This document shows positions 27,654-36,714 of a stretch of DNA of 60,197 nucleotides, in pieces. The stretch comes from Blastocatellia bacterium (GTDB taxonomy: Bacteria > Acidobacteriota > Blastocatellia > Chloracidobacteriales > Chloracidobacteriaceae), in NCBI GenBank assembly GCA_019695185.1, contig JAIBAN010000046.1, forward strand, positions 1 through 60,197, in the 5' to 3' direction. The first letter of the stretch is position 1; each line of letters begins with the position of its first letter. The translations under genes were made by a program, and so were the position numbers. The notes under the pieces are model-generated. The model saw only the letters and a list, made by a program, of their open reading frames with translations. It did no database searches and was not told where the DNA came from.

Positions 27654-28697
27654 AGTTTTCTTTTTCCCGAACAATCCACTCAGGGAAAGCTCCCGACGTC
27701 CCAGGATTCCCTGCGGACGCACAATCATAATGACAATCAACAACAGCGAATAAATCACCATCCGGTATTGCTGCAAATCCCGCAGGAGTTCCGGCAGAAT
27801 CGTCAACACGGTCGCCCCCAGGATGGCACCGGTGATACTGCCCATTCCACCGAGCACAATCATAATGATGACTTCGACCGATTTGACGAAGGTAAACGAG
27901 TTGGTGTTGAGATAATTGTCGTAATGGGCAAACAACCCGCCGGCCAATCCTGCCAACCCGGCGCTGATGACAAAAGCAATCACTTTGTAGCGGGTGGTAT
28001 TGATACCCATCGCCTCGGCAGCGATTTCGTTTTCCCGAATCGAAGTTAGTGCTCGCCCAAAGGTGGAATTGACCAGGTTTTTGACAATCACCACGGTAAT
28101 GACGGCAAACAGAAACACCCAAAAGAAAATGGACTCTTTGAGAAATTCAAACATCCGCTGGTCGGGCGGCTCGGTTGCCCCCTGGACAATACTGGAAAAG
28201 CCACGGGCACCGCCGACTGAATCAATGCTCAGGATAATGATGCGGATGATTTCACCAAATCCCAGGGTGACAATTGCCAGATAATCTCCCTTGAGCCGGA
28301 GCGATGGCATCCCAACCACAAAACCAGCCAGGGCACTGAACACGACTCCGATCAAAAGCGAGATAAAAAGCCGAATTGTCAAGGCAACCGGCAAGGGCAA
28401 ACCTTGGAGCGTATTCAGGATGCCAGCGCCATAGTAAAAACTGATGTAAGCTGCCGTGTATCCGCCCACCGCCATAAAACCGGCATGCCCGATGGAAAAC
28501 TGCCCGGTATACCCGTTAATCAGGTTCAGGCTGACGGCGGCAATGATACTGATTCCAACCAGCGTCAAGACCCGCACATAGTAATCCTGGGCTGGAATCC
28601 CGTACCCGCCAATGCCGTTGACCATGACTTGGTTGACAACCAGCAGAATTCCGACGGTTCCAAGCGACCACAATAATTTTTTGACAAGAGGTGGCAT
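27648..28697 (-). CDS. livM: Branched-chain amino-acid ABC transporter permease LivM
   Basis: A 349-residue permease with about ten membrane segments. VSLNLINGYTGQFSIGHAGF and YLAIVTLGFGEIIRI are hallmarks of LivM. Partner permease livH precedes it. The last codons and the stop are within the flanking TTCAGGG-type repeat. Confidence 0.94.
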   Translation of the reverse strand: MPPLVKKLLWSLGTVGILLVVNQVMVNGIGGYGIPAQDYYVRVLTLVGISIIAAVSLNLINGYTGQFSIGHAGFMAVGGYTAAYISFYYGAGILNTLQGLPLPVALTIRLFISLLIGVVFSALAGFVVGMPSLRLKGDYLAIVTLGFGEIIRIIILSIDSVGGARGFSSIVQGATEPPDQRMFEFLKESIFFWVFLFAVITVVIVKNLVNSTFGRALTSIRENEIAAEAMGINTTRYKVIAFVISAGLAGLAGGLFAHYDNYLNTNSFTFVKSVEVIIMIVLGGMGSITGAILGATVLTILPELLRDLQQYRMVIYSLLLIVIMIVRPQGILGRRELSLSGLFGKKKTV

Positions 28698-28708
28698 TTT
28701 TTTAGCGA

Positions 28709-28830
28709 TGAGGACTGAGGACTGAGGACTGAGCTTTTCAAATCCCAGTCATTTTGAAAAACCAAATTCTTCTGCTCGCTTATTAAGGACAAGCAAGCAC
28801 TCAGTCCTCAGTCCTCAGTCCTCAGTCCTA
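28709..28830. repeat. Inverted heptamer arrays, unit GGACTGA
   Basis: Left arm 28709-28733, right arm 28799-28830, spacer about 65 bases, between livH and livM. It begins 12 bases from the livM start codon and ends next to the livH stop. Confidence 0.92.
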
Positions 28831-28832
28831 GG

Positions 28833-29753
28833 TTATACTTTTTCCGGTGCCACCGACCCCATCAAACCAGCCGGTTTGAAGAGCAGCACCAAAATCAAAA
28901 TGGCGAACGCCACAGCGTCCTTGTATGAATTGAGCGACTGCGGCAGGTAACCGGCAGCCATCGTCTCGGCAATCCCAATCAGGAATCCGCCCAGGACTGC
29001 GCCCGTGATATTGCCAATACCGCCCAAAACGGCAGCCACAAAGGCCTTCAGCCCGGTTAAAACACCAATCAGAGGGTCAATCTTGGGAAAACTCAGTGAA
29101 ACCAGAATTCCGGCAGCGGCGGCCAGGGCTGAACCGAGAGCAAAAGTAAAGGCAATAATAAAATCGGTATTGATGCCCATCAATTTGGCGGCGTCGAGAT
29201 TGTAGGAAACCGCCCGCATGGCCTTGCCCAATTTCGTCTTGAGCACAATCGTTTGAAGTAAAACCATGAGTGAAACCGAAACCACCACAATAATGATGTC
29301 GGTGAGCCGGACGGTCACGCTCCCAAATGTATAGGTCACGGCAGAGTTAAGGATTGGAAAGAATTTCGGGTCGGCTCCGAAAAGGACCTGCCCCCCATTT
29401 TCAAGCAGTAACGAAACCCCAATCGCCGTGATGAGCGAGGTCAACCGGGGGTATTTGCGGACCGGGCGATAGGCAAATCGTTCAATCACAACCCCAAGTG
29501 ACGCACTGGCCATCATGGCCGTCATCATCAGAATGAGGGCTCCGCCAAAAGAGATTTGCCCGCTTGCGCTCGCAATCCCAAATTTTTGGGCCGCGTAATA
29601 GCCGACAAACGCGCCAATCATGTACACATCGCCGTGGGCAAAGTTGATGAGGCGCAACACCCCGTACACCATCGTGTACCCAAGCGCAATCAGTGCATAG
29701 ATACTGCCGAGCGCCAGCCCGTTGATGATTTGCTGAATAAAGGTTTGCAACAT
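28833..29753 (-). CDS. livH: Branched-chain amino-acid ABC transporter permease LivH
   Basis: A 306-residue permease with about eight membrane segments. IINGLALGSIYALIALGYTM and GVLRLINFAHGD are the LivH signature. The ATG at 29753 has no Shine-Dalgarno space: a TTCAGGG array begins 4 bases upstream. Confidence 0.94.
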   Translation of the reverse strand: MLQTFIQQIINGLALGSIYALIALGYTMVYGVLRLINFAHGDVYMIGAFVGYYAAQKFGIASASGQISFGGALILMMTAMMASASLGVVIERFAYRPVRKYPRLTSLITAIGVSLLLENGGQVLFGADPKFFPILNSAVTYTFGSVTVRLTDIIIVVVSVSLMVLLQTIVLKTKLGKAMRAVSYNLDAAKLMGINTDFIIAFTFALGSALAAAAGILVSLSFPKIDPLIGVLTGLKAFVAAVLGGIGNITGAVLGGFLIGIAETMAAGYLPQSLNSYKDAVAFAILILVLLFKPAGLMGSVAPEKV

Positions 29754-29756
29754 ATG

Positions 29757-29905
29757 CAGGGTTCAGGGTTCAGGGTTCAGGGTTCAGGGTTCAGGGTTCT
29801 TGATTGTTAAAAAATTGAAACCTGAAATCGGGGTTTCCCCTGATTTTCAAGTCTCAATTTACATTTCAAAAGACCCTGAACCCTGAACCCTGAACCCTGA
29901 ATCCT
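29757..29905. repeat. Inverted heptamer arrays, unit TTCAGGG
   Basis: Left arm 29757-29799 (six GGG runs), right arm 29872-29905, spacer about 72 bases, which itself contains a GAAACC...GGTTTC-like stem. It lies between livK and livH. The livK stop TAG directly precedes the right arm in transcript direction. Confidence 0.92.
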
Positions 29906-31190
29906 ATTTTGCAGCAGCTTCTTTCTTGGGTTCTTCAGCGGTTTTGGGAGCTTCGGCAGCAGCCGGTTTTTCAGCCGTCATGCCTGGAGGAGCAATCGTG
30001 TCTTTGTACACATATTTGCCGTCGCGGACTTCCAGAATAACGGCGGATTTGACGGCGTTGCGGTCTTTGTTGATGGAAATCAGGCCGGTGACGCCTTTGT
30101 AGCTCTGGGTTTTGGCCAGTTCATCCCGAACTTTGTCACCTTTCACGGAATTGGCCCGTTTCATGGCATCAAACAGGACCTTGGCTCCGTCGTAGGCCAG
30201 GGCGGCCAAAGCATCCGGAGTTTCGCCTTTGTATTTTTCCTGGAAGGATTTGATGAATTTCTGTACGTGCTCGCTGGGGTCACTAATCGAATAGTGATTC
30301 GAGAAGAAGCAGCCATTGAGTGCCTCTTTTCCACCTTCCCACAGTTTGGGTGAATCCCAGCCGTCGCCACCAATCAGCGGCACTTCGTTTTTGATTCCCA
30401 GTTCCCGTGCCTGTTTGGCAATCTGACCAATGTCAGTGTAATAGCCAGGTGCATAAATGAATTCCGGGTTTGCCGCCCGAATTCCGGTCAATTGGGCGTT
30501 GAAGTTGGTGTCCCCTTCCTGATAGGTCTGCTCGACGACGATTTGCCCCCCCATTTTGGTAAAGGCTTCCTTGAAGGTTTTTGACAGCCCAACGCTGTAG
30601 TCGTTTTTGATGTCGGTCAAAATGGCGGCCTTCTTGAACTTCAAGGTTTCAAAGGCAAACCGGGCCCCGACTTCGCCCTGAAACGGGTCGATGTAGCAAA
30701 CCCGGAAGATATAATCGCCTTTTTTGGTAACCTCTTCATTGGTTGAGGAAGGCGTCAGCATGGGAACCTTGTTTTGCTGGCAAATGGGTGCCGCTGCAAT
30801 ACTGCGCGAGGAACCGACTTCACCAAGCACGGCCACCACCTGATCCTTGCTGATGAGCTTGGTTACCACGGTTTTGGCCTCATCAGGTTTCCCTTGGTCG
30901 TCTTCAACAATCAGTTTGACCATTGATCCATTGATGCCTCCAGCAGCGTTGAGTTCATCCGCTGCCATCTGGAACCCATGCACGGAGGATGTTCCAAACG
31001 TAGCCGTTGGCCCAGTCATCGGCATATAGATACCGACTTTGATTTCCTTGGGAAGCCCGGCATCAGATTGCCCGGTTGGTCCGCCTTGCGTATCACGCTT
31101 TTCGCAAGCCGTGTTTAAGAGAGCGGCACACACAAGCACCGCTGACGTGGCTATTGCTACAAATAGCCGTCCGAATCTTTCAAATTTCAT
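29904..31190 (-). CDS. livK: Branched-chain amino-acid ABC transporter substrate-binding lipoprotein
   Basis: A 428-residue periplasmic binding protein. A lipobox LNTAC makes Cys29 the lipidated residue. The mature start IKVGIYMPMTGPTATFG is the typical type I periplasmic-binding fold opening of Leu/Ile/Val-binding proteins. The C-terminus is a low-complexity Ala/Glu/Lys tail. First gene of the five-gene operon; the hairpin-forming repeat after it could favour the high binding-protein to permease ratio usual in such systems (inference). Confidence 0.93.
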   Translation of the reverse strand: MKFERFGRLFVAIATSAVLVCAALLNTACEKRDTQGGPTGQSDAGLPKEIKVGIYMPMTGPTATFGTSSVHGFQMAADELNAAGGINGSMVKLIVEDDQGKPDEAKTVVTKLISKDQVVAVLGEVGSSRSIAAAPICQQNKVPMLTPSSTNEEVTKKGDYIFRVCYIDPFQGEVGARFAFETLKFKKAAILTDIKNDYSVGLSKTFKEAFTKMGGQIVVEQTYQEGDTNFNAQLTGIRAANPEFIYAPGYYTDIGQIAKQARELGIKNEVPLIGGDGWDSPKLWEGGKEALNGCFFSNHYSISDPSEHVQKFIKSFQEKYKGETPDALAALAYDGAKVLFDAMKRANSVKGDKVRDELAKTQSYKGVTGLISINKDRNAVKSAVILEVRDGKYVYKDTIAPPGMTAEKPAAAEAPKTAEEPKKEAAAK

Positions 31191-31307
31191 GATTCACCTG
31201 AAGAAGTGCTAAGAATATTTCGTGGAATAGATATAGTGAGGGGCGATACTTACCTGACACTGCCCAGGATTGTCAAATGGTTAGGGACAAAATGCACTTT
31301 AGCCAGG

Positions 31308-31417
31308 ACGACTGAGAATTGAGAAAATGGGATTTTAAGGTTTCATCCAAATTAAGCTGAGACTCGACAAAATTGTCACTCCTTGGATTCTCAATTCTCA
31401 ATTCTCAATTCTCAATT
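31308..31417. repeat. Inverted heptamer arrays, unit GAATTGA
   Basis: Short left arm 31308-31325, right arm 31385-31417, spacer about 60 bases, between the peroxiredoxin gene and the livK promoter region. The peroxiredoxin stop TAA overlaps the first bases of the right arm. Confidence 0.88.
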
Positions 31418-31898
31418 ATGGCTGGGCGAGCGCCGCCAGCACCTTTTCAACATGTCCGTCAACTTTGACCCGGCGGAAGATGTGACTGATGGTTCCATTT
31501 TCATCAATGATGAAGGTGGACCGCACAATGCCAAAATACTTTTTGCCGTAGTTGTTTTTTTCCTGCCAGACACCGTAAGCCTGTGAGATGGCAGTGTCGG
31601 TATCGGCAATCAACGGGAAAGTCAGTTGGTATTTTTGCGTGAATTTCTCATGAGAGCGGGCATCATCTGCACTGACTCCGATGACGCAGGCCCGCAGAGA
31701 TTGCATTTTGCCCAAATCATCCCGAAAAGCGCAGGCTTCTTTGGTACAACCGGGAGTATCGTCTTTCGGATAGAAATACAATACAACCCGCTGGCCTTTC
31801 AAATCCGCCAGAGTCAGATTTTTTCCTTCATGATTGGTGAAACTGAACGCAGGGGCAGAGTCCCCGACTTTTAAGACTGCAATGGCTTCGGATGACAT
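31416..31898 (-). CDS. bcp: Thioredoxin-dependent peroxiredoxin (BCP/PrxQ type)
   Basis: A 160-residue peroxidase. ATG 31898 follows AAGGAGA; an upstream in-frame extension to 31955 is unlikely. The motif DDTPGCTKEACAFRD has the peroxidatic Cys and, five residues on, the resolving Cys of the PrxQ/BCP class. It reduces hydrogen peroxide and organic hydroperoxides at the expense of thioredoxin. Divergent from the DUF971 gene. Confidence 0.92.
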   Translation of the reverse strand: MSSEAIAVLKVGDSAPAFSFTNHEGKNLTLADLKGQRVVLYFYPKDDTPGCTKEACAFRDDLGKMQSLRACVIGVSADDARSHEKFTQKYQLTFPLIADTDTAISQAYGVWQEKNNYGKKYFGIVRSTFIIDENGTISHIFRRVKVDGHVEKVLAALAQP

Positions 31899-32047
31899 GC
31901 AGCAGGATTCTCCTTGAATTTGTTTGGTTTTACGTTTGAAGTGAGGCACAGCCACGGGTCAAAATCCCGGCTGTGAGAATTGCGCCTTTGACCAGGGCTG
32001 CGTATCGTACCATTCGAATTTGTAACCGCAAAGGAATCCATCCATCT

Positions 32048-32389
32048 ATGTTTCCCGAATCCGTCAATGTCAAACAACAGGCTGGAATCATTGAAATTGT
32101 CTGGAATACCGGTCAGACAAGCACTATTCCGCTGATGCGCCTGCGCCAGGACTGCCCCTGCGCCACTTGCGCCCAGGAGCGCGGGGAAAATCCGCATCCC
32201 GGACTGCTGGATGCCCCGCCGCCGCCCAAAGAAGCGAAAAAACGCTCCCTTTCCTTACCCTTGTTGGGTGACATCCGCAAATTTGCCATTGATTCCCTGC
32301 ATCATGTGGGGCACTACGCGTTGGGTGTGGTCTGGGCAGACAATCACAAAAGCATTTATACCTGGGAGTTTCTCAAAGACTCAGAGTGA
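32048..32389 (+). CDS. DUF971-domain protein
   Basis: A 113-residue protein. ATG 32048 is chosen since it starts the conserved domain. IVWNTGQTSTIPLMRLRQDCPCATC and, at the end, ALGVVWADNHKSIYTWEFL are typical of DUF971, the small domain also found at the N-terminus of gamma-butyrobetaine hydroxylases and next to iron-sulfur (Mrp/ApbC) proteins. The CPCATC cysteines may bind metal. Divergent from the peroxiredoxin gene. Confidence 0.85.
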   Translation: MFPESVNVKQQAGIIEIVWNTGQTSTIPLMRLRQDCPCATCAQERGENPHPGLLDAPPPPKEAKKRSLSLPLLGDIRKFAIDSLHHVGHYALGVVWADNHKSIYTWEFLKDSE

Positions 32390-32840
32390 AGCCTCTTTTC
32401 AGAAAAGTCCTGGGAGTTTTGGAAGTCTGAAGAAGTGAACTGTGACAGGTAAACCGTGACAAGGGTGTTTCTTGTCACCTGTCAGTTGTCACTCATCGCC
32501 TGGCTTTGACTCCCAAGACTCCCAAGACTCCCAAGACTCCCAAGACTCATTTCCCAGACTTTTCTTGAAATACGCTGGATTGTCTGGTAGCTTTTTCCGC
32601 ACACTTAAACTGAAATTCAGTGACCCTGCACCGTGTTGACGCCACGGCTTTCCAAGGTGGTTTCGTAGTTTTCAAAAAAGAAGGGCCCCAGCCCTCGCCA
32701 GTGTCTCAACGGACATGGATTCCCAAGCTACAGCACTGACACAGTTCTTAACTGTCCCGCACGCTTCATTTCGCAGACTGCTTGTCTTAATGGGAACCAA
32801 ACATTTTTTGTGAACCCAAAGCAATGAGGGGGGCATTCAG
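32390..32840. other. Intergenic stretch with repeat arrays
   Basis: About 450 bases. The first third holds a GTGACAG inverted array and an ACTCCCAAG 9-mer array (listed separately). From 32560 to 32820 there is nothing I can name; it presumably contains the promoter of the DnaJ-domain gene. GGGGGG lies 12 bases before that gene's ATG. Confidence 0.4.
32441..32548. repeat. Inverted GTGACAG arrays with tandem 9-mer ACTCCCAAG
   Basis: Short GTGACAG arm 32441-32465 and its inverse 32471-32492 form a close hairpin. A direct array of the 9-mer ACTCCCAAG follows at 32508-32548. A diverged opposite copy (CTGGGAGTTTTGGAAGTC) lies before both at 32409-32427, so the 9-mer arms may enclose the heptamer pair. 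Confidence 0.8.
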
Positions 32841-34901
32841 ATGTCGTACCGCCTCGAACAGACGTCTTTTCCCAAACTCCTGTGCGGTTGCCATAAGCAG
32901 CGTCTCAGCGGCACACTCACCATTAAATTCAATGGTGTCACCAAAAGTGTCTATCTTGAAGACGGTGCCATCATTTACGCCAGCAGTGACATTATCAGTG
33001 AACGGTTTGGCGAACGGTTACGGACTTCGGGACGGATTTCCCCGGAACAGTTTGAAAAAGCCATGGTCCGGATGAAAACCGACAATCAGCAGCTTGGCAC
33101 CTGTCTGACGGAACTCGGGTTTCTCAGCGAAGCTGAACTGCAGGCACTGTTACTGGAACAAGTTTGCCATATTATTTATTCGCTCTTTCCCTGGCAGGAA
33201 GGGCAATACGAATTCTCAAACGAACGGGTCAACATTCAGGGATTTCACCTTCCTTTTCCCACGGCTGACATTATTTTCCGTGGTATCCGGCAGATGTCGG
33301 ATATGACGCTGGTCCGCCGCTGGCTGGGTGACTTCAAACGGCGCTTGGTTCCCAACCCGGACCCGTTCATGTTATTTCAGACTGTCAACCTGCAACCCCA
33401 GGAAGGCTATATTGTCTCGCGCCTGGATGGACCGCTTAGTCTCAATGACCTGCTGGCAGTCTGTGGAGTTCCTGAGGAACAGGTTTTGCGCACAGCCTGT
33501 GCCTTGCAATTGGCCGGCATTGTCGAGTTTGTGGATGGCGAAACCCTGCCACCACTGGTGAACCAATCCGTAGCTGAATCCCTTCATGTGCATGATGCGA
33601 CGCTGCAGATTGATGCTGCTGTCGCAGCGCAATTGTGTTTCGATTTGGCAGATGTCCTGCACAATATTGAAACCGGAGCCGACCATTATCAGGTTTTGGG
33701 TATCAGTCGGCGAGCCACCTCCGAAGAAATCAAACGGGCCTTTCGGGAAATGGCCAAAAAATACCACCCGGACCGCCATTCACAATTGGCGGCTTTTGAT
33801 TTTCAGGTTAAAAGTGAACTGGAAAGGGCTTTCATTCGGTTTCAACAGGCGTATGAAGTTCTAGGTGATGAAGCCAAGCGCCGGAAATACGACGGGCAAC
33901 TCCGGTTCCCCACCACCAGTACCGGACAGCCCACCCCTCCTTCATCCAGCAACGGACAGGCACTGGGCTCACGTTCCACCCCGGTGTCTTCGCCCACCTA
34001 TTCAACTCCACGTCCATTTCCGAACCCAACACAGCCCACACCACCTGTTGCACAACCGCCGTCGCGTTCGTTTGCGCCGCCAACCACACCACAGTCACCA
34101 CAGTCGCCGCCGTCGCGTTCGTTTGCACCGCCAAACACGCCACAGTCACCGCCGCCGTCGCGTCCGTTTGCACCACCAACAACGCCACCGCCAACGGTTC
34201 CCCGGCCAACAGCGTCTTCAACTCCATCTCCTTACAACACACCGCCCCGTCCGTTTGCCCCGGCTCCTCCGGCACAACCTGCTCCTCCTGCGGCAGCACC
34301 GCCCTCACCCTATGTGACGCCACGGTCAACCCAATATCCGCCACCGTCAGCTTCCGGAACAGCCAATCCGTGGAATAATCAGCCGACCACCCCCTACCCC
34401 AGGCCAGCGGCTCCGTCCAAGCCAGTTGACAGCTTGGGAACCAATCTTTCAGCATCAGAATATTACATGCGGTGCATTGAATTCCTGGGGCAAAACGACC
34501 TGGAGCGGGCTTTTCAGGCAATTCGCCGAGCGGTTGAAATGAAGCCAAAAAACTGTGATTACCATGCACAGATGGCCCGCGTGCTGACCAAAATGCAAGG
34601 CCATAACAAACAGGCCGAAAAAGAGTATTTGATCGCCATTGAACTCGACCCGGAAAATCCTGAATTGGTTGACCTGTTCCTGGAATTGGCAGACCTGTAT
34701 TGCAAGTTTGGCATGACGGGAAAGGCTGTCGAGATTTTGCAACGGGCGCTGGAAAAAGACCCGAACCACCTTGAAGCCCAACGCCGCTTTGAGAAAATTG
34801 CACCGCCCCAGCAGGTTTCCGGTTGGAAGAAAGCCACGGGCAGATTTACCTCCCTGATGGGGAAAGTTCTCAATAAAGAAAACAAGGACCAGTGCGGATA
34901 A
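32841..34901 (+). CDS. PATAN/DUF4388-DnaJ-TPR signalling adaptor
   Basis: A 686-residue cytoplasmic protein. Residues 1-120 match the DUF4388/PATAN domain (LSGTLTIKFNGVTKSVYLED, then ISPEQFEKAM), found in two-component and gliding-related adaptors. Residues about 280-350 are a J domain with the HPD tripeptide (KKYHPDRH) needed to stimulate Hsp70 ATPase. Then comes a Pro/Ser/Thr-rich linker of about 180 residues with repeats of PSRSFAPP, and a TPR domain at about 540-660. J domain plus TPR suggests recruitment of DnaK to a particular complex (inference). It stands directly before tRNA-His. Confidence 0.88.
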   Translation: MSYRLEQTSFPKLLCGCHKQRLSGTLTIKFNGVTKSVYLEDGAIIYASSDIISERFGERLRTSGRISPEQFEKAMVRMKTDNQQLGTCLTELGFLSEAELQALLLEQVCHIIYSLFPWQEGQYEFSNERVNIQGFHLPFPTADIIFRGIRQMSDMTLVRRWLGDFKRRLVPNPDPFMLFQTVNLQPQEGYIVSRLDGPLSLNDLLAVCGVPEEQVLRTACALQLAGIVEFVDGETLPPLVNQSVAESLHVHDATLQIDAAVAAQLCFDLADVLHNIETGADHYQVLGISRRATSEEIKRAFREMAKKYHPDRHSQLAAFDFQVKSELERAFIRFQQAYEVLGDEAKRRKYDGQLRFPTTSTGQPTPPSSSNGQALGSRSTPVSSPTYSTPRPFPNPTQPTPPVAQPPSRSFAPPTTPQSPQSPPSRSFAPPNTPQSPPPSRPFAPPTTPPPTVPRPTASSTPSPYNTPPRPFAPAPPAQPAPPAAAPPSPYVTPRSTQYPPPSASGTANPWNNQPTTPYPRPAAPSKPVDSLGTNLSASEYYMRCIEFLGQNDLERAFQAIRRAVEMKPKNCDYHAQMARVLTKMQGHNKQAEKEYLIAIELDPENPELVDLFLELADLYCKFGMTGKAVEILQRALEKDPNHLEAQRRFEKIAPPQQVSGWKKATGRFTSLMGKVLNKENKDQCG

Positions 34902-34969
34902 AAGTTTGGCCGTGAATTTTCATTGCGTTTCGCAGATTTTTGCGCTACCGTAGCCCTCTTCAAAATTAC

Positions 34970-35047
34970 GGCGATAGTAGCTCAGTCGGTTAGAGCGCCT
35001 GGTTGTGGCCCAGGAGGTCGTGGGTTCGAGTCCCATCTTTCGCCCCA
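34970..35047 (+). tRNA. tRNA-His (anticodon GTG), CCA encoded
   Basis: Complete cloverleaf: G-1 at 34970 opposite C73 at 35044 (the histidine identity pair), D stem GCTC/GAGC, anticodon stem CCTGG/CCAGG with loop TTGTGGC (anticodon GTG at 35005-35007), variable loop AGGTC, T arm GTGGG-TTCGAGT-CCCAT and encoded CCA at 35045-35047. The acceptor stem has one T-T mismatch (position 5, 34975, with position 68, 35039). Confidence 0.95.
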
Positions 35048-35057
35048 GTTACTACAG

Positions 35058-35092
35058 AACGGCTGCTGTCACAGGCAGCCGTTTTGTTTTTT
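35058..35092 (+). terminator. Rho-independent terminator of tRNA-His
   Basis: A 9-bp stem AACGGCTGC / GCAGCCGTT (35058-35066, 35075-35083) with an 8-base loop, then TTGTTTTTT. It lies 11 bases after the tRNA. Confidence 0.9.
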
Positions 35093-35410
35093 CCAAAGGA
35101 AGTGAATCATCATGGCCCGCACGCTGGGGGTTGGCGGTATCGTTGTTACTTCTTCCAATTCACAAAGATTAAGCGTACCTCCTCAGCCTTGAAACTGTCC
35201 TCCATTCCTTGCCATTTCATCAGTTTTAGTTATAATCACCCACATAATTTCTTATTCACTGATGTGCTTCACACGCGTCAGGCTCTTGTCATAACAGTCG
35301 CCTTGCACTGTGCAACATGCGGCATTTCTTACAGTTACCAATTTTTAACGGTGCGGGCCGCTTCCGCTAAGTCGTCCGTAACGCTGTCTGAAGAGTTGAG
35401 GATTGTTCTT
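35093..35410. other. Leader region before acyl-CoA dehydrogenase
   Basis: About 320 bases between the tRNA terminator and the dehydrogenase ATG. One strong promoter is seen (35209-35236), which would leave a 5' leader of roughly 170 bases. No coding sequence supported. Confidence 0.45.
35209..35236 (+). promoter_or_regulatory. Sigma-70-type promoter
   Basis: TTGCCA at 35209-35214, 16-base spacer, and consensus TATAAT at 35231-35236. It would drive the acyl-CoA dehydrogenase gene. Confidence 0.7.
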
Positions 35411-36565
35411 ATGTCGATGATGAACTTTGACCTCACCGAAGAGCAGTTGCAGATCAAATATTCGATCCGCGAATTTGCTGAAGGTGAAATTGCGCCCCAT
35501 GTCATGAAATGGGACGAGGCCCAACACTTTCCACTTGACCTGCTGCCCAAGTTTGGTGAACTTGGCTTGATGGGCATCATTTTTCCCGAAGAATACGGTG
35601 GTTCCGGGCTGGGTTATGTGGAATATGCCACCATTCTGGAGGAACTGGCACGGGTTGACCCCTCCATCTGCCTCAGCATTGCCGCACATAACTCCTTGGG
35701 AACCAATCATATCTATCAGATGGGAACCAAACAGCAGCGAGAGGAGTTCCTGCCGCCGCTGGTGCAGGGTAAACAACTGGCAGCCTGGGCCCTGACCGAA
35801 CCCGGTTCCGGCAGTGATGCGGCTGGAATGCGGACGACCGCCGTCCGTGAAAATGGAAACTGGGTCATTAATGGCAGCAAAAACTTCATCACCAATGCCT
35901 CCTACGCCGGGGTCACGGTGACCATTGCCATTACCGACAAAAGCAAAGGAAACCATGGGTGCTCGGCTTTCATAATGAAAAATGATACAGCCGGATTTTC
36001 CGTGGCCAAAAAAGAAAACAAGCTTGGCATGCGTGCCTCCGACACCGCCGGCCTGAGTTTCGAGGACTGCCGAATTCCGGCGGACAACCAACTGGGTGAG
36101 CTGAATCACGGTTTTGTGGACAGCCTTAAAATTCTGGATGGAGGCCGGATTTCCATCGCCGCTTTGTCCTTGGGAATTGCCCAGGGTGCTTATGAATCAG
36201 CCCTCAAATATGCCCGTCAACGGCAGGCTTTTGGCCGGGTGATTGCTGAATATCAGGCCATTCAATGGAAATTGGCGGACATGGCCACCCAAATCGAAGC
36301 TGCCCGATTGCTGACCTTGCGGGCTGCCGTGTTGAAAGACAGGGGCAAAATCACCACGAAGGAATCAGCCATGGCCAAACTGTATGCTTCGGAAGTGGCT
36401 GTCCGGGTTTCGGAAGAAGCCGTGCAGATTCACGGTGGTTACGGCTATACCAAAGACTATCCGCCGGAAAAATTCTGGCGCGATTCGAAACTTTGCACGA
36501 TTGGCGAAGGTACCTCCGAAATTCAACGCCTGGTCATCGCCCGGGAGATTTTGCGGGCAACCTAA
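35411..36565 (+). CDS. Acyl-CoA dehydrogenase
   Basis: A 384-residue FAD enzyme of the short/medium-chain class. ATG 35411 lies eight bases after GAGGA. FAD/substrate signatures are present: [17 protein letters not shown], and near the C-terminus [15 protein letters not shown] followed by [10 protein letters not shown], where the Glu is the family's catalytic base. It oxidises acyl-CoA to enoyl-CoA, passing electrons to ETF, in fatty-acid or branched-chain amino-acid breakdown; the latter would fit the liv operon (inference). Confidence 0.93.
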   Translation: MSMMNFDLTEEQLQIKYSIREFAEGEIAPHVMKWDEAQHFPLDLLPKFGELGLMGIIFPEEYGGSGLGYVEYATILEELARVDPSICLSIAAHNSLGTNHIYQMGTKQQREEFLPPLVQGKQLAAWALTEPGSGSDAAGMRTTAVRENGNWVINGSKNFITNASYAGVTVTIAITDKSKGNHGCSAFIMKNDTAGFSVAKKENKLGMRASDTAGLSFEDCRIPADNQLGELNHGFVDSLKILDGGRISIAALSLGIAQGAYESALKYARQRQAFGRVIAEYQAIQWKLADMATQIEAARLLTLRAAVLKDRGKITTKESAMAKLYASEVAVRVSEEAVQIHGGYGYTKDYPPEKFWRDSKLCTIGEGTSEIQRLVIAREILRAT

Positions 36566-36571
36566 ATAAGA

Positions 36572-36708
36572 CAGGGTTCAGGGTTCAGGGTTCAGGGTCT
36601 TTTGAATGGGCAATTGACAATGAAAGCCTGTTCAAAATCCCGATTTTTCTGGTATATGAAAATCCTGAACCCTGAACCCTGAACCCTGAACCCTGAACCC
36701 TGAACCCA
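36572..36708. repeat. Inverted heptamer arrays, unit TTCAGGG
   Basis: Left arm 36572-36599, right arm 36663-36708 (six units), spacer about 63 bases, between the acyl-CoA dehydrogenase stop and the VanZ gene. Confidence 0.92.
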
Positions 36709-36714
36709 AGCCCC

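Noticed and set aside
31261..31310. A livK promoter from TTGACA at 31270-31275 (minus strand)
   Set aside because: No acceptable -10 hexamer at 16-18 bases, so it was not listed.
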